The translations under genes and the position numbers were made by a program. Below, piece by piece: positions 1 through 13,203 of a stretch of DNA of 64,000 nucleotides (positions are counted from its first letter, which is position 1; every line of letters starts with the position of its first letter). The notes beneath the pieces were generated by a model. The model saw nothing but the letters and a program-made list of their open reading frames with translations. It did no database searches and was not told the origin of the DNA. Location of the stretch: positions 1,046,068-1,110,067 of the forward strand of contig OZ038325.1 in assembly GCA_964035795.1 (NCBI GenBank), written 5' to 3'. The DNA comes from Pterobdella sp. o SKG-2022 (lineage: Eukaryota; Annelida; Clitellata; Hirudinida; Piscicolidae).

Positions 1-2759
1 AATATAATAAGGAATAGAAACAAAAAATATAATAACAATATAAAAATATAAGCAAAATCAGCAATAATAATAACAATAACAACAGAAATAATAATAATAA
101 CAACAACAGCTTATGTAGATAATAACATTGAGTAAATAAGATAAGAATAAAGTGAAACTAGTGGAAGATTATTGAAAGATGATGATACAAGAAGAAAAAA
201 ATATAACAAAAAAAAAAAATAATAATCAAAATAGCAACAAAATCAACAATAATAATATTAATGATAATAATATCAATAAGAATAGTATCAATAATAAAAA
301 TATAATAATAAATAATAATATAAATAATAATAATTAATTGAACAAACATTATCTTCTACTTGAGCATGGAACAATGGCACTCAAAACACTTAATCATTCC
401 CCTCATAAGTGATATAAAAATAATAATAATAAACAAATAATAATAATAATAAACAAATAATAACTAAAACAATAATATAACAAAAATTAATGAAAAAACA
501 TATGTATTAAATGATATAACAAGGAAAATAGAATATACGAATATTTATTTTACCATCATTAAATTCATATTTTTTCATGTTATTAGCATTTTTATTATTA
601 TTGAGATCCACTCACAAGAACTCTTCACACATGATAAGTGCCTTTGAAGTCCTTCTTACATGGATGCTTGCAGATTATAACTTTCATTATTATTTCTTTT
701 ATTCTTATTATTTTTATTGTTATTATTATTAACCTTATTAATATAATCTGTTTTATTAGTGCCTAGAGTGCTAGAACAAGGCTGTAACACTTTGAATAGT
801 AATAATAAAACAGATAATAATATTATATTTATATAACACAAAGACAAGCAACTAATAAAATGAAAACAATAATATAATAACAATAAACATAATATGATAA
901 CAATAATATAAAAACAACAGCAATAAAAACAATAAATAAAAAAAGAATAAAAATAATAAGTGTGATGAAGACTACATATAACATTCTAAAAATAGTTGAA
1001 GGACCTCAAAGCATATAATATTTACATAAAGGCCACACTGTACTGCAAGGATCATTATGACAAACATGGATATTTGTTTCCAATGCCATCAATGTGCCAA
1101 TTATTATTATTAATATTACTATTATTAATATTATAGATGTTATTATTATTAGTATGATAGATGTTATTTTTAGCATTATTATTATTATTGATAATAGTAT
1201 CATTATTATAGATGTTACTTGAAATAATATTGGTATTATTTTTATAAATGGATTTTTGCATACTAATGAGCTCTTACATGTAACGTAGTGTTTAATGCAT
1301 TGAGGACAATTTCATACAGGCATGCCCAATTCAATCATTTATTACGCTTTTTCAAAATTTATTATAATTGTATTTGTTTTATTTTATTCTGATTATTGTT
1401 ATTTTTGGGATTTTATTATTGTTGGAACGCGAAATAAATGCCTACTTGGAAGATTTGTAAAAAAAATTTGGTCGTAAAAAACTGAAAGATAAATATCTGC
1501 TGAAATAATTAGCATAAAAAGTGGTTAAAAACATTTGAAGTTTCCATATTTTCCATTCATATTTGCATCGTTCGTTAAAACAATGGACGGAAAATTTGGA
1601 CAAAGAAACAGATTCAGCTGCAAAAAGCTGTAAACTACACAAATTCGAGGTCACAAATTCGGTAGCTTAATTTTTTAAAATTATTTTTGACGTTTAAAAA
1701 ATGTAAGCAACATCAAAAAAACAAAAAAAAACCGGTCATAGCTTTCCAGCGGATCAGCTGACTATAAGCCGGTAGAGCGATTTTTTTCCACGATAATTAA
1801 GCTACTCGTTAAAAAATAAATCAAAATCAACTCACCTTTAAAATTAGGCTGCTTTTAAAATTAAGAAATATTAGAATCTTTGAGCTAGATATCAATAATT
1901 TTAAAGACTCAACCCTAGCAGAACGAGCTACAGATGTTTAAATATGAACTTCTGTTAAAAATCGACCTACTTACTTTTTTAGTAGAGTAGCCAATCAAGT
2001 ATTGCCTCTATTTTTACCAACAAATCAGCGTTGAGATATTACAAAATTGTTACAATAATAATTTAATATATACAGAATTAATTTTTCAGCTAAGAATTTT
2101 TCAAAACTTAAAATTGATTTCCATAAAATTTTCACAAAATTATAATCACATTTTAAACAATTATTTTGAATTTTTCAAAAGTTTCTTTAGTCTAATTTTA
2201 ATTATTTCCATCTCACACAACATAAATCAAACTTCATCCTGAAACTAAAATCAAAAAGTTGATTCTCTACAAAACCTCAATAAACAAAGAATCCTCAAAA
2301 AACAAAGATAACTAGAAAATTTATAATTTCCATTGTATTCTACATCTTTCTATAAATAGACATTACTTGTCAACAACTAACCCGTAAACTATCCTATTAC
2401 ACTCTCACCTTAATAACTATTTTTAACTTAATTATCGATTTAAATTTTATTTTAACAAACTCCATGGTTTTTAATATGCATATATTCAATTAAGATTTGA
2501 ATCAAAACTCATAAACTGTAACATTGTAAATTATACAAAGTTTGTATACTTGATGATGTGAGTTCACCTTACGAAAAGCTTCGTGTTATTATCCAGTTAA
2601 TAAAAGTGTTTGACTCAAGTCTTTTTTTAATACTAGGCAAGTTGATCATAATTTTATAATTATATTTTCGTAATTAGATGCAGTTTTAATTCGTTTTAAT
2701 ACTATTTTATCTTGTTTTTCATCTTTAATCAATAAATTTTTTGTTCATTTCTGAGTCAC

Positions 2760-3345
2760 TCTTTACCAAACATTACTTCATCAGTTTCTTCATCATCATC
2801 ACTTTCTTCATCATCACCATCGTCACTTTCTTCATCATCATCATTACCATTGTCACTTTCTTCACCATCCTCATCGTCACTTTCTTCATCATTATCAACA
2901 TCATCATCACATCTATCATCGTCATCTCATGCCTAATCATCACGTCATCTATATACCTATGTATTTATCCCCTCATGCCGAAACATCATCATTATTACGA
3001 ATATTAGTCATCACATATTTTCGTCATCACTATCATCACCACGAATATCTTCTTCAAATTAAAACTGCCTTATTATTATTATTATTATTATTATTTTCAT
3101 CAACCAAGATCATCATCATCGCTATTGTCATCATCATTTTCACCACCATCTTCATCACTACCATTCTTATCATAATCTTCTTAACCACCATTCTCATCAT
3201 TTTTTCCTTCATAACCACCACCATCTTCATCTTCATCACCACCATCTTCATCACCCATAAAACCACTATAAATATTTCTAATATCATCATAATCACCACC
3301 GCCATAATTCTCACCCTCATCTTTCCAAACATCAACCCATAACCA
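2760..3345. repeat. Imperfect TCA/ATC triplet-repeat region
   Basis: Irregular runs of TCA, ATC and CAC triplets with an ATT run at 3069-3095. The repeat keeps frames open on both strands (Ile/Thr/Ser-rich on plus, Met/Val-rich on minus); neither resembles a protein. Confidence 0.8.
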
Positions 3346-4065
3346 CAACCCATACTCACCCCAATTAACTTCAAGGTTAGATTTTTGAACACTTCTCTGC
3401 TATCTCTCTGTACCCTGTGACTTTGTGGCTTTGTACTTTTTAAAACAATAATAATAATAATAATTAACTTATTATTTTTTTTATTTTTTTTGTTAATGCT
3501 AATAGTTCTGTTCTTTTTTTATCTTTATTATCATAGCCGTAAACGCACATCATCAAAAGTACAAAATTATTCGCTAGATGAAATTACCAGCAAAAACGTT
3601 AAGGAATGTATGATGATTATATGCATTTCGGTAGCATAAAGCTTTCAACTTACCTTACTAATCAGATTCGTCACCATTTCTAGTGCAGCAAGGGTCGAAA
3701 GTGAACGCTCTCTTCACTTTTAAATAGCTTATTATTGTTATTGTTCTTATTTTTAAAAAATTCATTTTTTCATTATTTTTTAAATAACATTATTATTATT
3801 ATTATTGTTGTTCTTCTTCTTCTTCTTTTAAGCTGTTTTAATCACTAGCAGTTGAATTGTATTGATTCAAATGTTTTGGTTATACAAAAAAGTATATTTT
3901 TAGAAATAGTTATAAATTATCTGGGCGTTGAACTCTACTATTTAGTTTAAACTTCTGGTATGTAAGTTCATTTACAAAAAAGCTTCGAGGTTAAAAAGAA
4001 ACTCCAAAAAGTGTTTTCATTTAAATATTTTAAAATCAGTTGACCGCTTTAAATTGTGGTTCTGG

Positions 4066-4165
4066 TATCCTTATCCCTCGGCGGGTGATCCTAGTTGGCA
4101 ACGGCAAGGCAAACTGCCCAAGTGTAGGATGGATAGTGAGCTTCTAAATGGTAAAGCTGGATGAG
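4066..4165 (+). repeat. Fragment of an interspersed repeat shared with 49040-49402
   Basis: The segment around 4097-4125 (core AAGGCAAACTGCCCAAGTGT) recurs nearly exactly at 49226-49250 inside an integrin intron. No open frame or terminal repeats are visible, so this is an undefined dispersed element, possibly a SINE or a non-autonomous DNA transposon. Confidence 0.55.
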
Positions 4166-4489
4166 AGTCTAAACAGGTATGTGTTTTGTTGAAGGAAGGA
4201 AGGTTTTATATGAGTTGGAAGGGACAAAGTTGAGTATTTAATGTTTCAATTACTAATCAATAAAAAATATCGAAGGAGGTTGACTCATAAAAAAATAGAA
4301 AAATAAAAAAAATAATGAAACTTAAAAACAAAAAAATAATAATTAAGAAAAAAAATATGAAAAATCAACAATAAAAATAAAAATGAAATAATAATAAAGT
4401 TATAAAACTGATTAGACATCTATTTCGGAATAAAATATTCAAGGTTGCTAATGGTTCCTTCACGATCATCATTATTGTTTTTATTATTC

Positions 4490-4529
<40 letters not shown>

Positions 4530-4918
4530 GATATTTCTATTTTTATTTTATTCTTATTTTTCTTGTTTTTTTTTTATCATTTTTGCATTTTTACCCATTT
4601 TTTATTTTTAATGTTCTTGTTATTTTTATTATTAAAATTTTTATTATAATAATGATATTTACATAACATTTCAGCAACATCCAATCGCATTGAGTACAAT
4701 TTTATTGAGAAAAGTTATCTAATAAGCATAATATAAAAGTGGTCGATAAGACAACTATTTTCATCATATTTACTTCTTCCTCTCTCTCTCATCTTCCTCT
4801 TTTTCCTCTTCCTCATCTTCCTTTTCTTCCTCTCTCTCTCATCTTCCTCTTCTTCCTCTCCTTCACCTTCCTTTTCTTCTTCACCTTCCTATTTATCACT
4901 ACCAACACCCCTCTAGCA

Positions 4919-6586
4919 TCAGCAATAGCATAGATGACAAAGACTGTTAAGATCGGCTGAACTTCTGTCTCTCTGTCTTCTATTCTTAAACCAGTTGCTC
5001 ACCTTCCAATATATTTCCAACAAAAAATACTTTATCCAAATAGTGCTAATAAAAAATATTTCATTTATGTAGCGCAAACAAATCTACTATCCTACCTTCT
5101 AAGACTTTTTGAATCTCAACAGACCCTTTCCGACACTTCAACTGACTATAGTTCTCACCCTAAAACACTCCACCCTCAATAAATCTTTCATAACCCTCAC
5201 ACCTTCCCACCTCTCCATTCAAACCTCTCCAATCAAACCTCTCCAATCGAGCCCCTCTTCTTCCCTCTCAAACCCCACCCACTTGAGTGCAAGAAAGACC
5301 AGTCGCTCTTGCAAGTTCTCTTTTCTCCTTTGGAGAAGGATACTGGTTCTTGATGTACCAGTCTCTTAGCATTAGTCTGGAGCTTTTGTGGTGGTGATGG
5401 TGATGATGACATCAAAAAGAACGAGAAAAAAAAATAATATTAACTGATGATAAACATAAAATACTAATATAAGAATTTAGGAGAAATATAGATAAAATAA
5501 TATAAAATATAAATAAAATATACTTAATAATAATCAATAACGACCGATCTTTGAAACAGTAGCTTGTCTCCTCCCCATCCCATATTGTTCTTGGTAATGG
5601 AAACTTTCTCCGAACTCTGTACTTCCCTACCGCTCCCAGCTGTTTGCCCTTCACTCTGGTTGTGGTGATGGAGGGGGGGGGGAGAGGGCGGTTTGGTAGT
5701 GTGGTGGAAAAAAGGGAAGTAGGGCGGGTTAGTTATACGGGGCTTGATGGGTGGTTCAGAGGAAGAGGGAGGAGTGATTTGGGGGAAGGAAGAGTTTGGT
5801 GTAGTGAGGTTTTGTGTGTGTGATTCAAGATGAAACCAGTTATAAACAATTTTTAAAAAATTTTTATTAATAATGAAATAATATAAGAACCGATTTTTTG
5901 TTTGCTCCGTGCATACACTTATGTCAGAACTATCAAATATGGCTATATTTTTAAGTAGTTATACAAATAGTCTCATAAAAGGATAATTGCAAAACATTTA
6001 GATCAATGGAGAAGGGATCATAGAGAATCACTGTAACTTTATGGGTTATACTCTAAAACCAAAAATCATAAATATCAAAACAGGAAAAACCTCTCGGCCT
6101 CGATGTAGTGGGCAGAAGTCCAGAGGGTTTGCATGCAAGGGTGGTTGCGTGGCTCGAAATTGTGGCCCTCCAATAAGCAGTATAACTCACTGAAGCGTTC
6201 TGGAGGGGGAAGGGTCGTTGGGTAGTGATGTGGATTTCATATGGGAAACTATGTTATTCTATACAACCTGCATTAAAAAGAAGGTATGCCCTAGCTTTTA
6301 GAACGCTCTCATCTTCCTCTGCCTGTTTTGGCGCCATTGTTGGTAAGTGGGTCAAGAGATGATCCAGTGTTTTTGGGTCACTCGATCTTAAAAGAACCTT
6401 TGAAGAAATGTACAAGATTAAAATCATTTTTAAAATTTATATAGCGCTAAATGCCGGAGAGACGCTCAAGGTATGACTCACTTCACAAATACAGGCGACT
6501 TGTTCAATGGTGAAGATGAACTTTTGACCCTTGTTACCATGGTTATCATCAGTGCAGACGGGTGGTTTTCTAGATTCACTTTTCAT
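4919..6586 (-). CDS. six1/2: SIX1/2 (sine oculis class) homeobox transcription factor
   Basis: Six exons on the minus strand: 6482-6586, 6268-6397, 6091-6199, 5545-5655, 5283-5382, 4919-5002; all phases agree and give 212 residues. Exon 1 starts at ATG 6586 and ends with [11 protein letters not shown], the start of the SIX domain. Exons 2-3 carry [21 protein letters not shown] and the HYIEAER helix. Exon 4 spans the SIX domain/homeodomain junction ([30 protein letters not shown]), which matches SIX1/2 rather than SIX3/6 or SIX4/5. Exon 5 carries [16 protein letters not shown], and exon 6 carries recognition helix [13 protein letters not shown]. Known role: sensory organ, muscle and head patterning with an EYA coactivator. 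Only about 15 residues follow the homeodomain, far fewer than in human SIX1 (284 residues), so a further 3' exon may be missing. It is divergent from the ubiquilin gene. Confidence 0.93.
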
Positions 6587-7222
6587 ATATCCAAAGATCA
6601 TAAATTAGTTATTTTTTGAATGAACACATTAAAGAGTTGTTTTGTAAGTTTTTTTTTGTTTTTTTATATTTTTCAGGTACATGGATGGCGTTTTTGTATG
6701 CGTGGAAACTGTATTTTATATAACATGCAACGTATGCTTGTAAAATATACAGAGGTTTTGTTTTACAATACATATTATACAATTTGAGTCCAATCTCAGT
6801 ATTTTAAACATAGTTTTATTTTAATTATGATAATTATTATTACTTGTTATTATCAATAGGAATCACTGAAAAAAAATGAATGTCACAAGAAATAAGAGAT
6901 GTGGTGTTATTTTAGCTAATTAAAACTTTGGTCGTCTGAATTCGTAACTATGTCATCAATAATCCCTTTATTAGCTTCATTTTACGGTTTTAATTGAATT
7001 TTATAAAAATAATTATTGAAATTTTATGAAATATTTAGTCATTTTTTACATTTTGCTGAATGATCGTCATTATACTGACTTTGGAACTAAAAATTATTTC
7101 GAAAAGTTTCCAATTTTTGCTTTTTTTATTCTATTATTGTAAGAATTTCAATTAAAAAAAAATTTTTTTTAATTTGAAATAAGTATTCAACACCAAGCAA
7201 TAACAAAAGTTAATCGAAAAAA
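6587..7222. promoter_or_regulatory. Shared intergenic region between divergent SIX and ubiquilin genes
   Basis: About 640 bp separates the two inferred start codons, so both promoters and 5' UTRs should lie here or just outside. The sequence is AT-rich with poly-T and poly-A runs. I see no convincing TATA or initiator element. Confidence 0.4.
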
Positions 7223-10200
7223 ATGGCGGTGTTCAAAGCGGAGCAAGATGCTTCGGTTCCAAACTTAATTACTGTCACTATAAGATCGACGAAAAGAAGA
7301 AAAGATATTTCTATTGAAGATGATCATCGTGTGTTAGAGGTATTTTGCTTTAAAGGATTGTTATAGTATCATTCTAGAAACATTGATTGCATTTTACAAA
7401 AATAACCAAGATTCTATTTTCCAAAATCATTATTATAAGTTATTTTGAAAAATTGAGTATTTCAAAAACTTCAAAAAATAATAGTTGAAGAAAGCAGCGT
7501 CGGTAGAATTTCAAATTCCTCTGGAGCAGACGTGTTTGATCAGCAACGGAAGCAGTTTGCCCAACAACCATACGTTGCAACAATGTTCTATACAAGATGG
7601 TGGAATAATTCATCTAATTGTTAGTTCATTAAACATAACATACCATAAACTTACATAAAACAAAATACTCCATTGAACAAAAGATACTACAAACCAAACT
7701 AAAAAAATATAAACACCTCAAAAATTAAAATACCTCATTCCAATAAAAATTCAAACTTTTAGCAAATGGATGATGGCTTGGGTCCGGCAAGTAAGAAGAG
7801 GAAGTTATCAGATAGTGATCTACCACTGGGGTTGACGAAAGTGGGAGGCCTTGAAGGATTGCTCAAGCTTGGTCTCGCTTCTGAAGGGCTGGTCGAACTA
7901 CAAGCTCAACTACAAAAAAAGGTATCAGCTTTTTTGTTTGGTTTGATTAATTGGATATTAAGTAATTTTTCATCGGATTTCACTTATTATTTAAGTATAA
8001 TTTTTCTATAAAAACTTCACGTTTATTTATACATTCACTTTTTCATTTCTAAAAAAAATTTGGTTTTAAAGGTGTGGAAATATCAAGATAATAAACTAAC
8101 TAAATAACTGAATAAATAAAAAAATAGAAAGTTTAAATATAAACATGAAAAAATTAAACTTAAATTTTATCTAACCATATAACTCATTTCTCCATCCCAC
8201 AGTTCTTAAACGACCCAACTCTTTACACCACCTTCTCCACCAATTCCAGCATCTCGGAAATTCTCTCCGATGTCACTTGTCTCAAAACTTTTCTCAACAA
8301 CCACCATGGCCTTATTGAAAGCTTGCCTGCTGGTGTTGTCCTTGATGATGTTCTGTGCTCTCTGGTGGGTTCGGGAGTTGCATGGAGGTTGGGTTATATG
8401 GTGGATTGAATTGCAATAGGGTTGATGTGTAGCTGTTTGAGCAAATAAGGGTTTTGTAGTGGGTTAAAGTGTGGACATTATCCATTAACAAAATAATCAA
8501 ACTGAATTAATTAAACAAAACAATAATCCATGAATGATCAAAGATTGACAAGTTGTTGAAGGAAGCAGACGTTCAAGAGGAGTTGAAAGGTTCGGAGTTC
8601 AAAACATCCATCGGACTTGTTAGTGGGTGGTATGTGATGGGATTGGAGAGGTGGCTCAGAGACTAGTTTTGTAGATTCATAATTTTCACATGTATGTTTG
8701 CAGCCAACTGGGACACCTACAGCAGTATAATCTAATAAAAATAATATATAATAATAGTGATAGAGTTTGATTGCTGTCACTTTTCAATTTTCTCGTTATA
8801 TTAAACATGACTTGCAGATATAAAATAAACAAAATTCATTCAGCTGCATTCTTATTTAGTTATTTGAAGTCATGAAACATGTGCTACTAAGTGGAAGCAA
8901 GGGCATGCTCCATCGAGCACTTTTTTGCTCCAAAAATTTTTTCATGAATATACAAAATAAAGCAATGGCCCTCAATCCCCAGCAGCTCTTAAATGGGCAG
9001 AGGGTGCTAAGAATCCCTGGGCTTTCTTCTTTTTCTTCTTGTTCTTTTGGGAGGTTTTTTTCTTTTGGTAGTTATAATATTGGTTCATTAAATGGGAAGA
9101 GTATGGAGTTGTGTGAAGAGTTGATGAGGGGGGAGGTTGGTATTTGCTGCATCCAAGAAGTGAGGTGGAGAGGCATGGGTTTGTAGATAGTTTAGATAGG
9201 AGGTTTAAACTATGGTGGTCTGGTAATGAAGATAAGATAGGTGGTGTAGGAATATTAGTTAGAGAGGATTTATGTATGAATGTTGTGGAAATAAATAGGA
9301 TATCAGATAGGGTAATGGTAGTGGTAATTATTTTTGGTAAAAAGGTTGTAAGAATTGTTTGCGCGTATGCCCCACAATGTGGAAGATCAATGAGTGAAAA
9401 AGAGAAGTTTTATGAGAAGATGGGAAGAGGGTGTGAAGTGGAAAATGCAAATGATGTTTTGATTTGCTTAAGAGACTTCAATGGACACATTGGCAAAGAG
9501 ATTGATGGGTTTGAAGGTGTTCATGGAGGTTTCGGAATAGGCAAGAGAAACTTGGAGGGTAGATTGCTCTTAGAATTTTGTGTTGAAAAGGATCTGTGTG
9601 TGGGTAATAGTTGGTTTAAAAAAAAGGATAGTAGGAAGGTAACTTTTAATGGGGGGGTGTAGTGGGACAGAGATCGACTTTGTGCTGATGAAGAAGAGGC
9701 AGAGGAAGTTTCTGATGGATGTAAGGGTAGTTGGAGGTGAGCTTCAGCATAAGCTTCTGAAGGTAGTCTTAGACAGAATGTGGCTTGAAAATGCCCGAAG
9801 TAGCTGTGCTAAAAAGGAATATTGCAAAAAAGTGTGGAAACTTTTGAACGAAGATATCAAAACAAAATTTTCAGAAAAAATGGAGGTTTTGTATGAGAAA
9901 TGCGATGAACAAAATGCATGGTTAAAATATAACTCTTCCGTTCTTAAAGCTGCTGAAGAGGTGTGTGGTACGAGTAAAGGAAGGCCTCAGCACGGTGAAA
10001 CTTGGTGGTGGAATCAGGATGTGCAAAAAGCCATCTCAGAGAAGAGGAAAAGTTTTCAGAGGTGGAAGCAATTTCCATTGGCTGAAAATAAATCTTGCTA
10101 TATCTCTAACAAAAAGAGAGCTGTTGCTGAGGCGGTGAAAGAGATGGAGGAGATACGGAATGACAGAAATGTCGTATTCCATAGAATGAGAATGATGAAG

Positions 10201-13115
10201 AAAGAAGCAAACGACTTAGCAGGTAATAATTGCATTAAAGACGAAAATGGGACTTGTATTTGCCGAGGATGGTCGGAAGAGAGTGTGGAAGGAGCACATG
10301 GAAGCCATCATGAATGAGAAGAATCCGTGAGATGGAATGGTGAATGTAGAAGTGGTAGAAGGACCCATGGAAGCATTTGCTATGAACGAAATGGAGAGAG
10401 CGCTAGGAATCATGAAGAATAGCAAGGCCAGTGGTCCAACTGGAATTGTCAAGGAGCACCTAGCTGCTTCTCCACATGGTAAGCAAGTTATTTTGCAAAT
10501 AGCAAATGAAATCCTCAATGGAATGGATATGCCTCATGACTGAAGGATGAGTACAGTTGTTCCCATTTATAAAAAGAAAGGTAGCGTTATGGACTGCGAG
10601 CTATCGAGGTGTAAAGCTTTCAGAGCATGGTATGAAAGTGGTGGAAAGGTTTCTGGAGAAGAGGTTAAGAAGGTTAGTGAAAGTTTACCAAATGCAATTT
10701 GGTTTATTTCCTGGCAGAAGCATAGTGGACGCTATTTTTATTCTTAGGAGAATGCAGGAAAGCTAGCTTGAGAAGAATAGGAAGCTTTTTATCTGTTTTG
10801 TTGATTTGGAAAAGGCTTTTGATCGGGTACCAAGAAAGGTGATTGAATGGGCGCTGAGAAAGAAGTTGGTACCGGAAAGGTTGGTTCAGGCAGTAATGTC
10901 GATGTACAAAGAAGCAAAACGCGGGTTAAGGTTGGAGGTGGACATACGGAAGAATTCGATGTAGGTGTTCATCAAGGATCGGTTCTCTCGCCGTTTTTGT
11001 TTTCAATAGTGCTAGACGTATTGTCGAAAGACGGAAGAAAAGATGCTTTATATGAACTGCTTTATGCAGATGATTTGGTCTTGATGGCAGAGACTATGGA
11101 AGAACTAAAAGCACAATTCATCCGTTGGAAGTCAGCTTTTGAAGGGAAAGGATTGAAGGTTAATCTGGGTAAGACAAAGGTCATGGAGAGTAGTGGTGGT
11201 GGGGTTGTTGTCTTGGCTAAGGTTGATCCATGTGGTGTGTGTGGTAAGAGGGCTAAGGTAAATTGTGTGAGGTGCATGACATGTAAGAAGCGGATTCATG
11301 CATGGTGTGCTAGGGTAAAGAGAGTTTCTCGTAGGATAAATGGAAATTTTGAATGTAGGGTTTGTATGAATGGTGCAAAGGTGGAATGTAAGAATTCTTC
11401 AGATGGTTGTTTAGGTGAGTTGGAGAGGGTGAATAGTTATTGTTATTTAGGAGACAAGATGAATGGTGGAGGAGGAAGTGAGCTAGCTGTTACACGAAGG
11501 ATTGGGCTGGGCTGGAAGGCATTCAACAGTGTGTCTTCTATGTTATGTGGTAAAAGACACACGTGGAATATTAAAGGACAAATTTATAAAACATGTGTGA
11601 GGCCTGTCATGACATATGGTTCGGAAACCTGAGTGGTAAGGTCCGTTGAAAGAGTATTTTGAGAAGAGTAGAAAAACGGATGCTTAGAATGATGTGTGGT
11701 GTGCAGCTAGCTGATGGTGTGAGTACAAAGGAGTTGATGGTTAGATTGGGGTTGGATTGTACAATCGTTGAAGTGGTGAGGAAAGGGAGTTTGAGATGGC
11801 TGGGTCATGTAGTAAGGAAAGAGGATGACGACTGTGTCAAATAGGCGTGGAGATTGAAGGTAATAGAGGAAGGGGAAGGCCAAGGTTAACCCGAAAAGGG
11901 ATGATGGAAAACCTTTGTCGTGGTCTTCGATTAGTTTTTGAAGATGGCTATGACAGGGTGAAAGGGAGGGAGAGGGTTAGGTCATGGAAAGAAGTCAGTG
12001 ACCCCATGGAAAAGGGAAAGATGCTGACTATAATAAAATGATGATGATGATGAATAATATTTTTGGGAATAATGGTTTTTTGATAATGTTAGTGTGATAA
12101 TCCAAAAAGGAAGTGAAAGAGGAAAAGGATGAAGATACCAAAGAAAAGAAGGAAGAGGAAGAGGATAAGAAGGAGGAACAGGAAGAAGATGGAGATGAAG
12201 AAGAAAAAAAAGATTTAGGTGAAATCATTTTATCTTTTATTATAATTTCATTATTTACAACACTTAACTCAAACATATTCATAAGGTTTTAAGGATTCAT
12301 TAATATCAACACATACGTACATACAAACCAATACACATACACACAGCAAAAACTACGTACACACATACAAACGCACCACTCTCACAGAGTTGATGGACAA
12401 GGGCACAAAGGGTCTATTGGAGAACTTGCTGAAGCACCCATTGAGCATCACCAACATCCTAAACAACCAACACTTCCAGGCTTCTATAAAGGCTCTATGC
12501 GATCAACCTCAGCTACTTCAGAAGGTGGGTGATGAAGAGGAATGGAATGGTGAGAGATACATGGTGTAGAGAAAAGAAATTGATGAGAAAAAAGAAAAAT
12601 GGTGTTGGGAGTGATTTTAAAATGGCACAGAAATCTCACTTATACACATCAGCTGCTCAAAAACGCACAAACATCTACATTTGTCCACCACCAGGCAGGT
12701 GCAGAGAATGGTTGCCATTTCTTGTTGTTGTTGCGCATTTTTTCTGGTGATTTTAAAAACCCTGTCACTTGAAATTTCTACCACAGTGTTGGCATAAGAT
12801 TGTTATTGTTGCTTGTTGTGAATGTTTCTGTCTGATGTGGTTTGCAAGGCTAGCTTTGCTAACTGCAATTTTGTTGCAACCAGAAAAAGAGCATACCAAA
12901 CGGTTTAATACCCCATTATTTATGTTCACCTCACCACATATGTTATTAGTATTGTTATATTGTACATTCAGCTCTTTTTTTCGATCTTTCTTATCCTTTT
13001 CTGATTGTTCTTTAGTCTGGTTGAGATCGATAATGAGTGTATTATGCTTTTCCGCTATTCGATTCTATTCTTCGCTTTGCTACACCAACCCAATAGCTTT
13101 CAAATCGTAATTGAA

Positions 13116-13203
<88 letters not shown>

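Larger units (their letters stand above)
1..4918. other. AT-rich intergenic sequence downstream of the SIX gene
   Basis: I see no supportable gene here. The first 1.3 kb is almost entirely AAT/ATT-type low complexity; open frames in it are Ile/Asn/Tyr homopolymers created by the repeat. From 1430 to 2700 the sequence is AT-rich but less repetitive, without exon-like segments that I can recognise. 4495-4530 is an ATT microsatellite. On the minus strand 4768-4895 is a purine-rich tract lying just beyond the SIX stop codon; it could be 3' UTR or an acidic C-terminal exon. Confidence 0.6.

Noticed and set aside
3640..3722. Possible hAT transposase C-terminus (FVTISSAARVESERSL)
   Set aside because: A short 26-codon similarity to the dimerisation motif, with no supporting domain around it and other frames broken; chance cannot be excluded.
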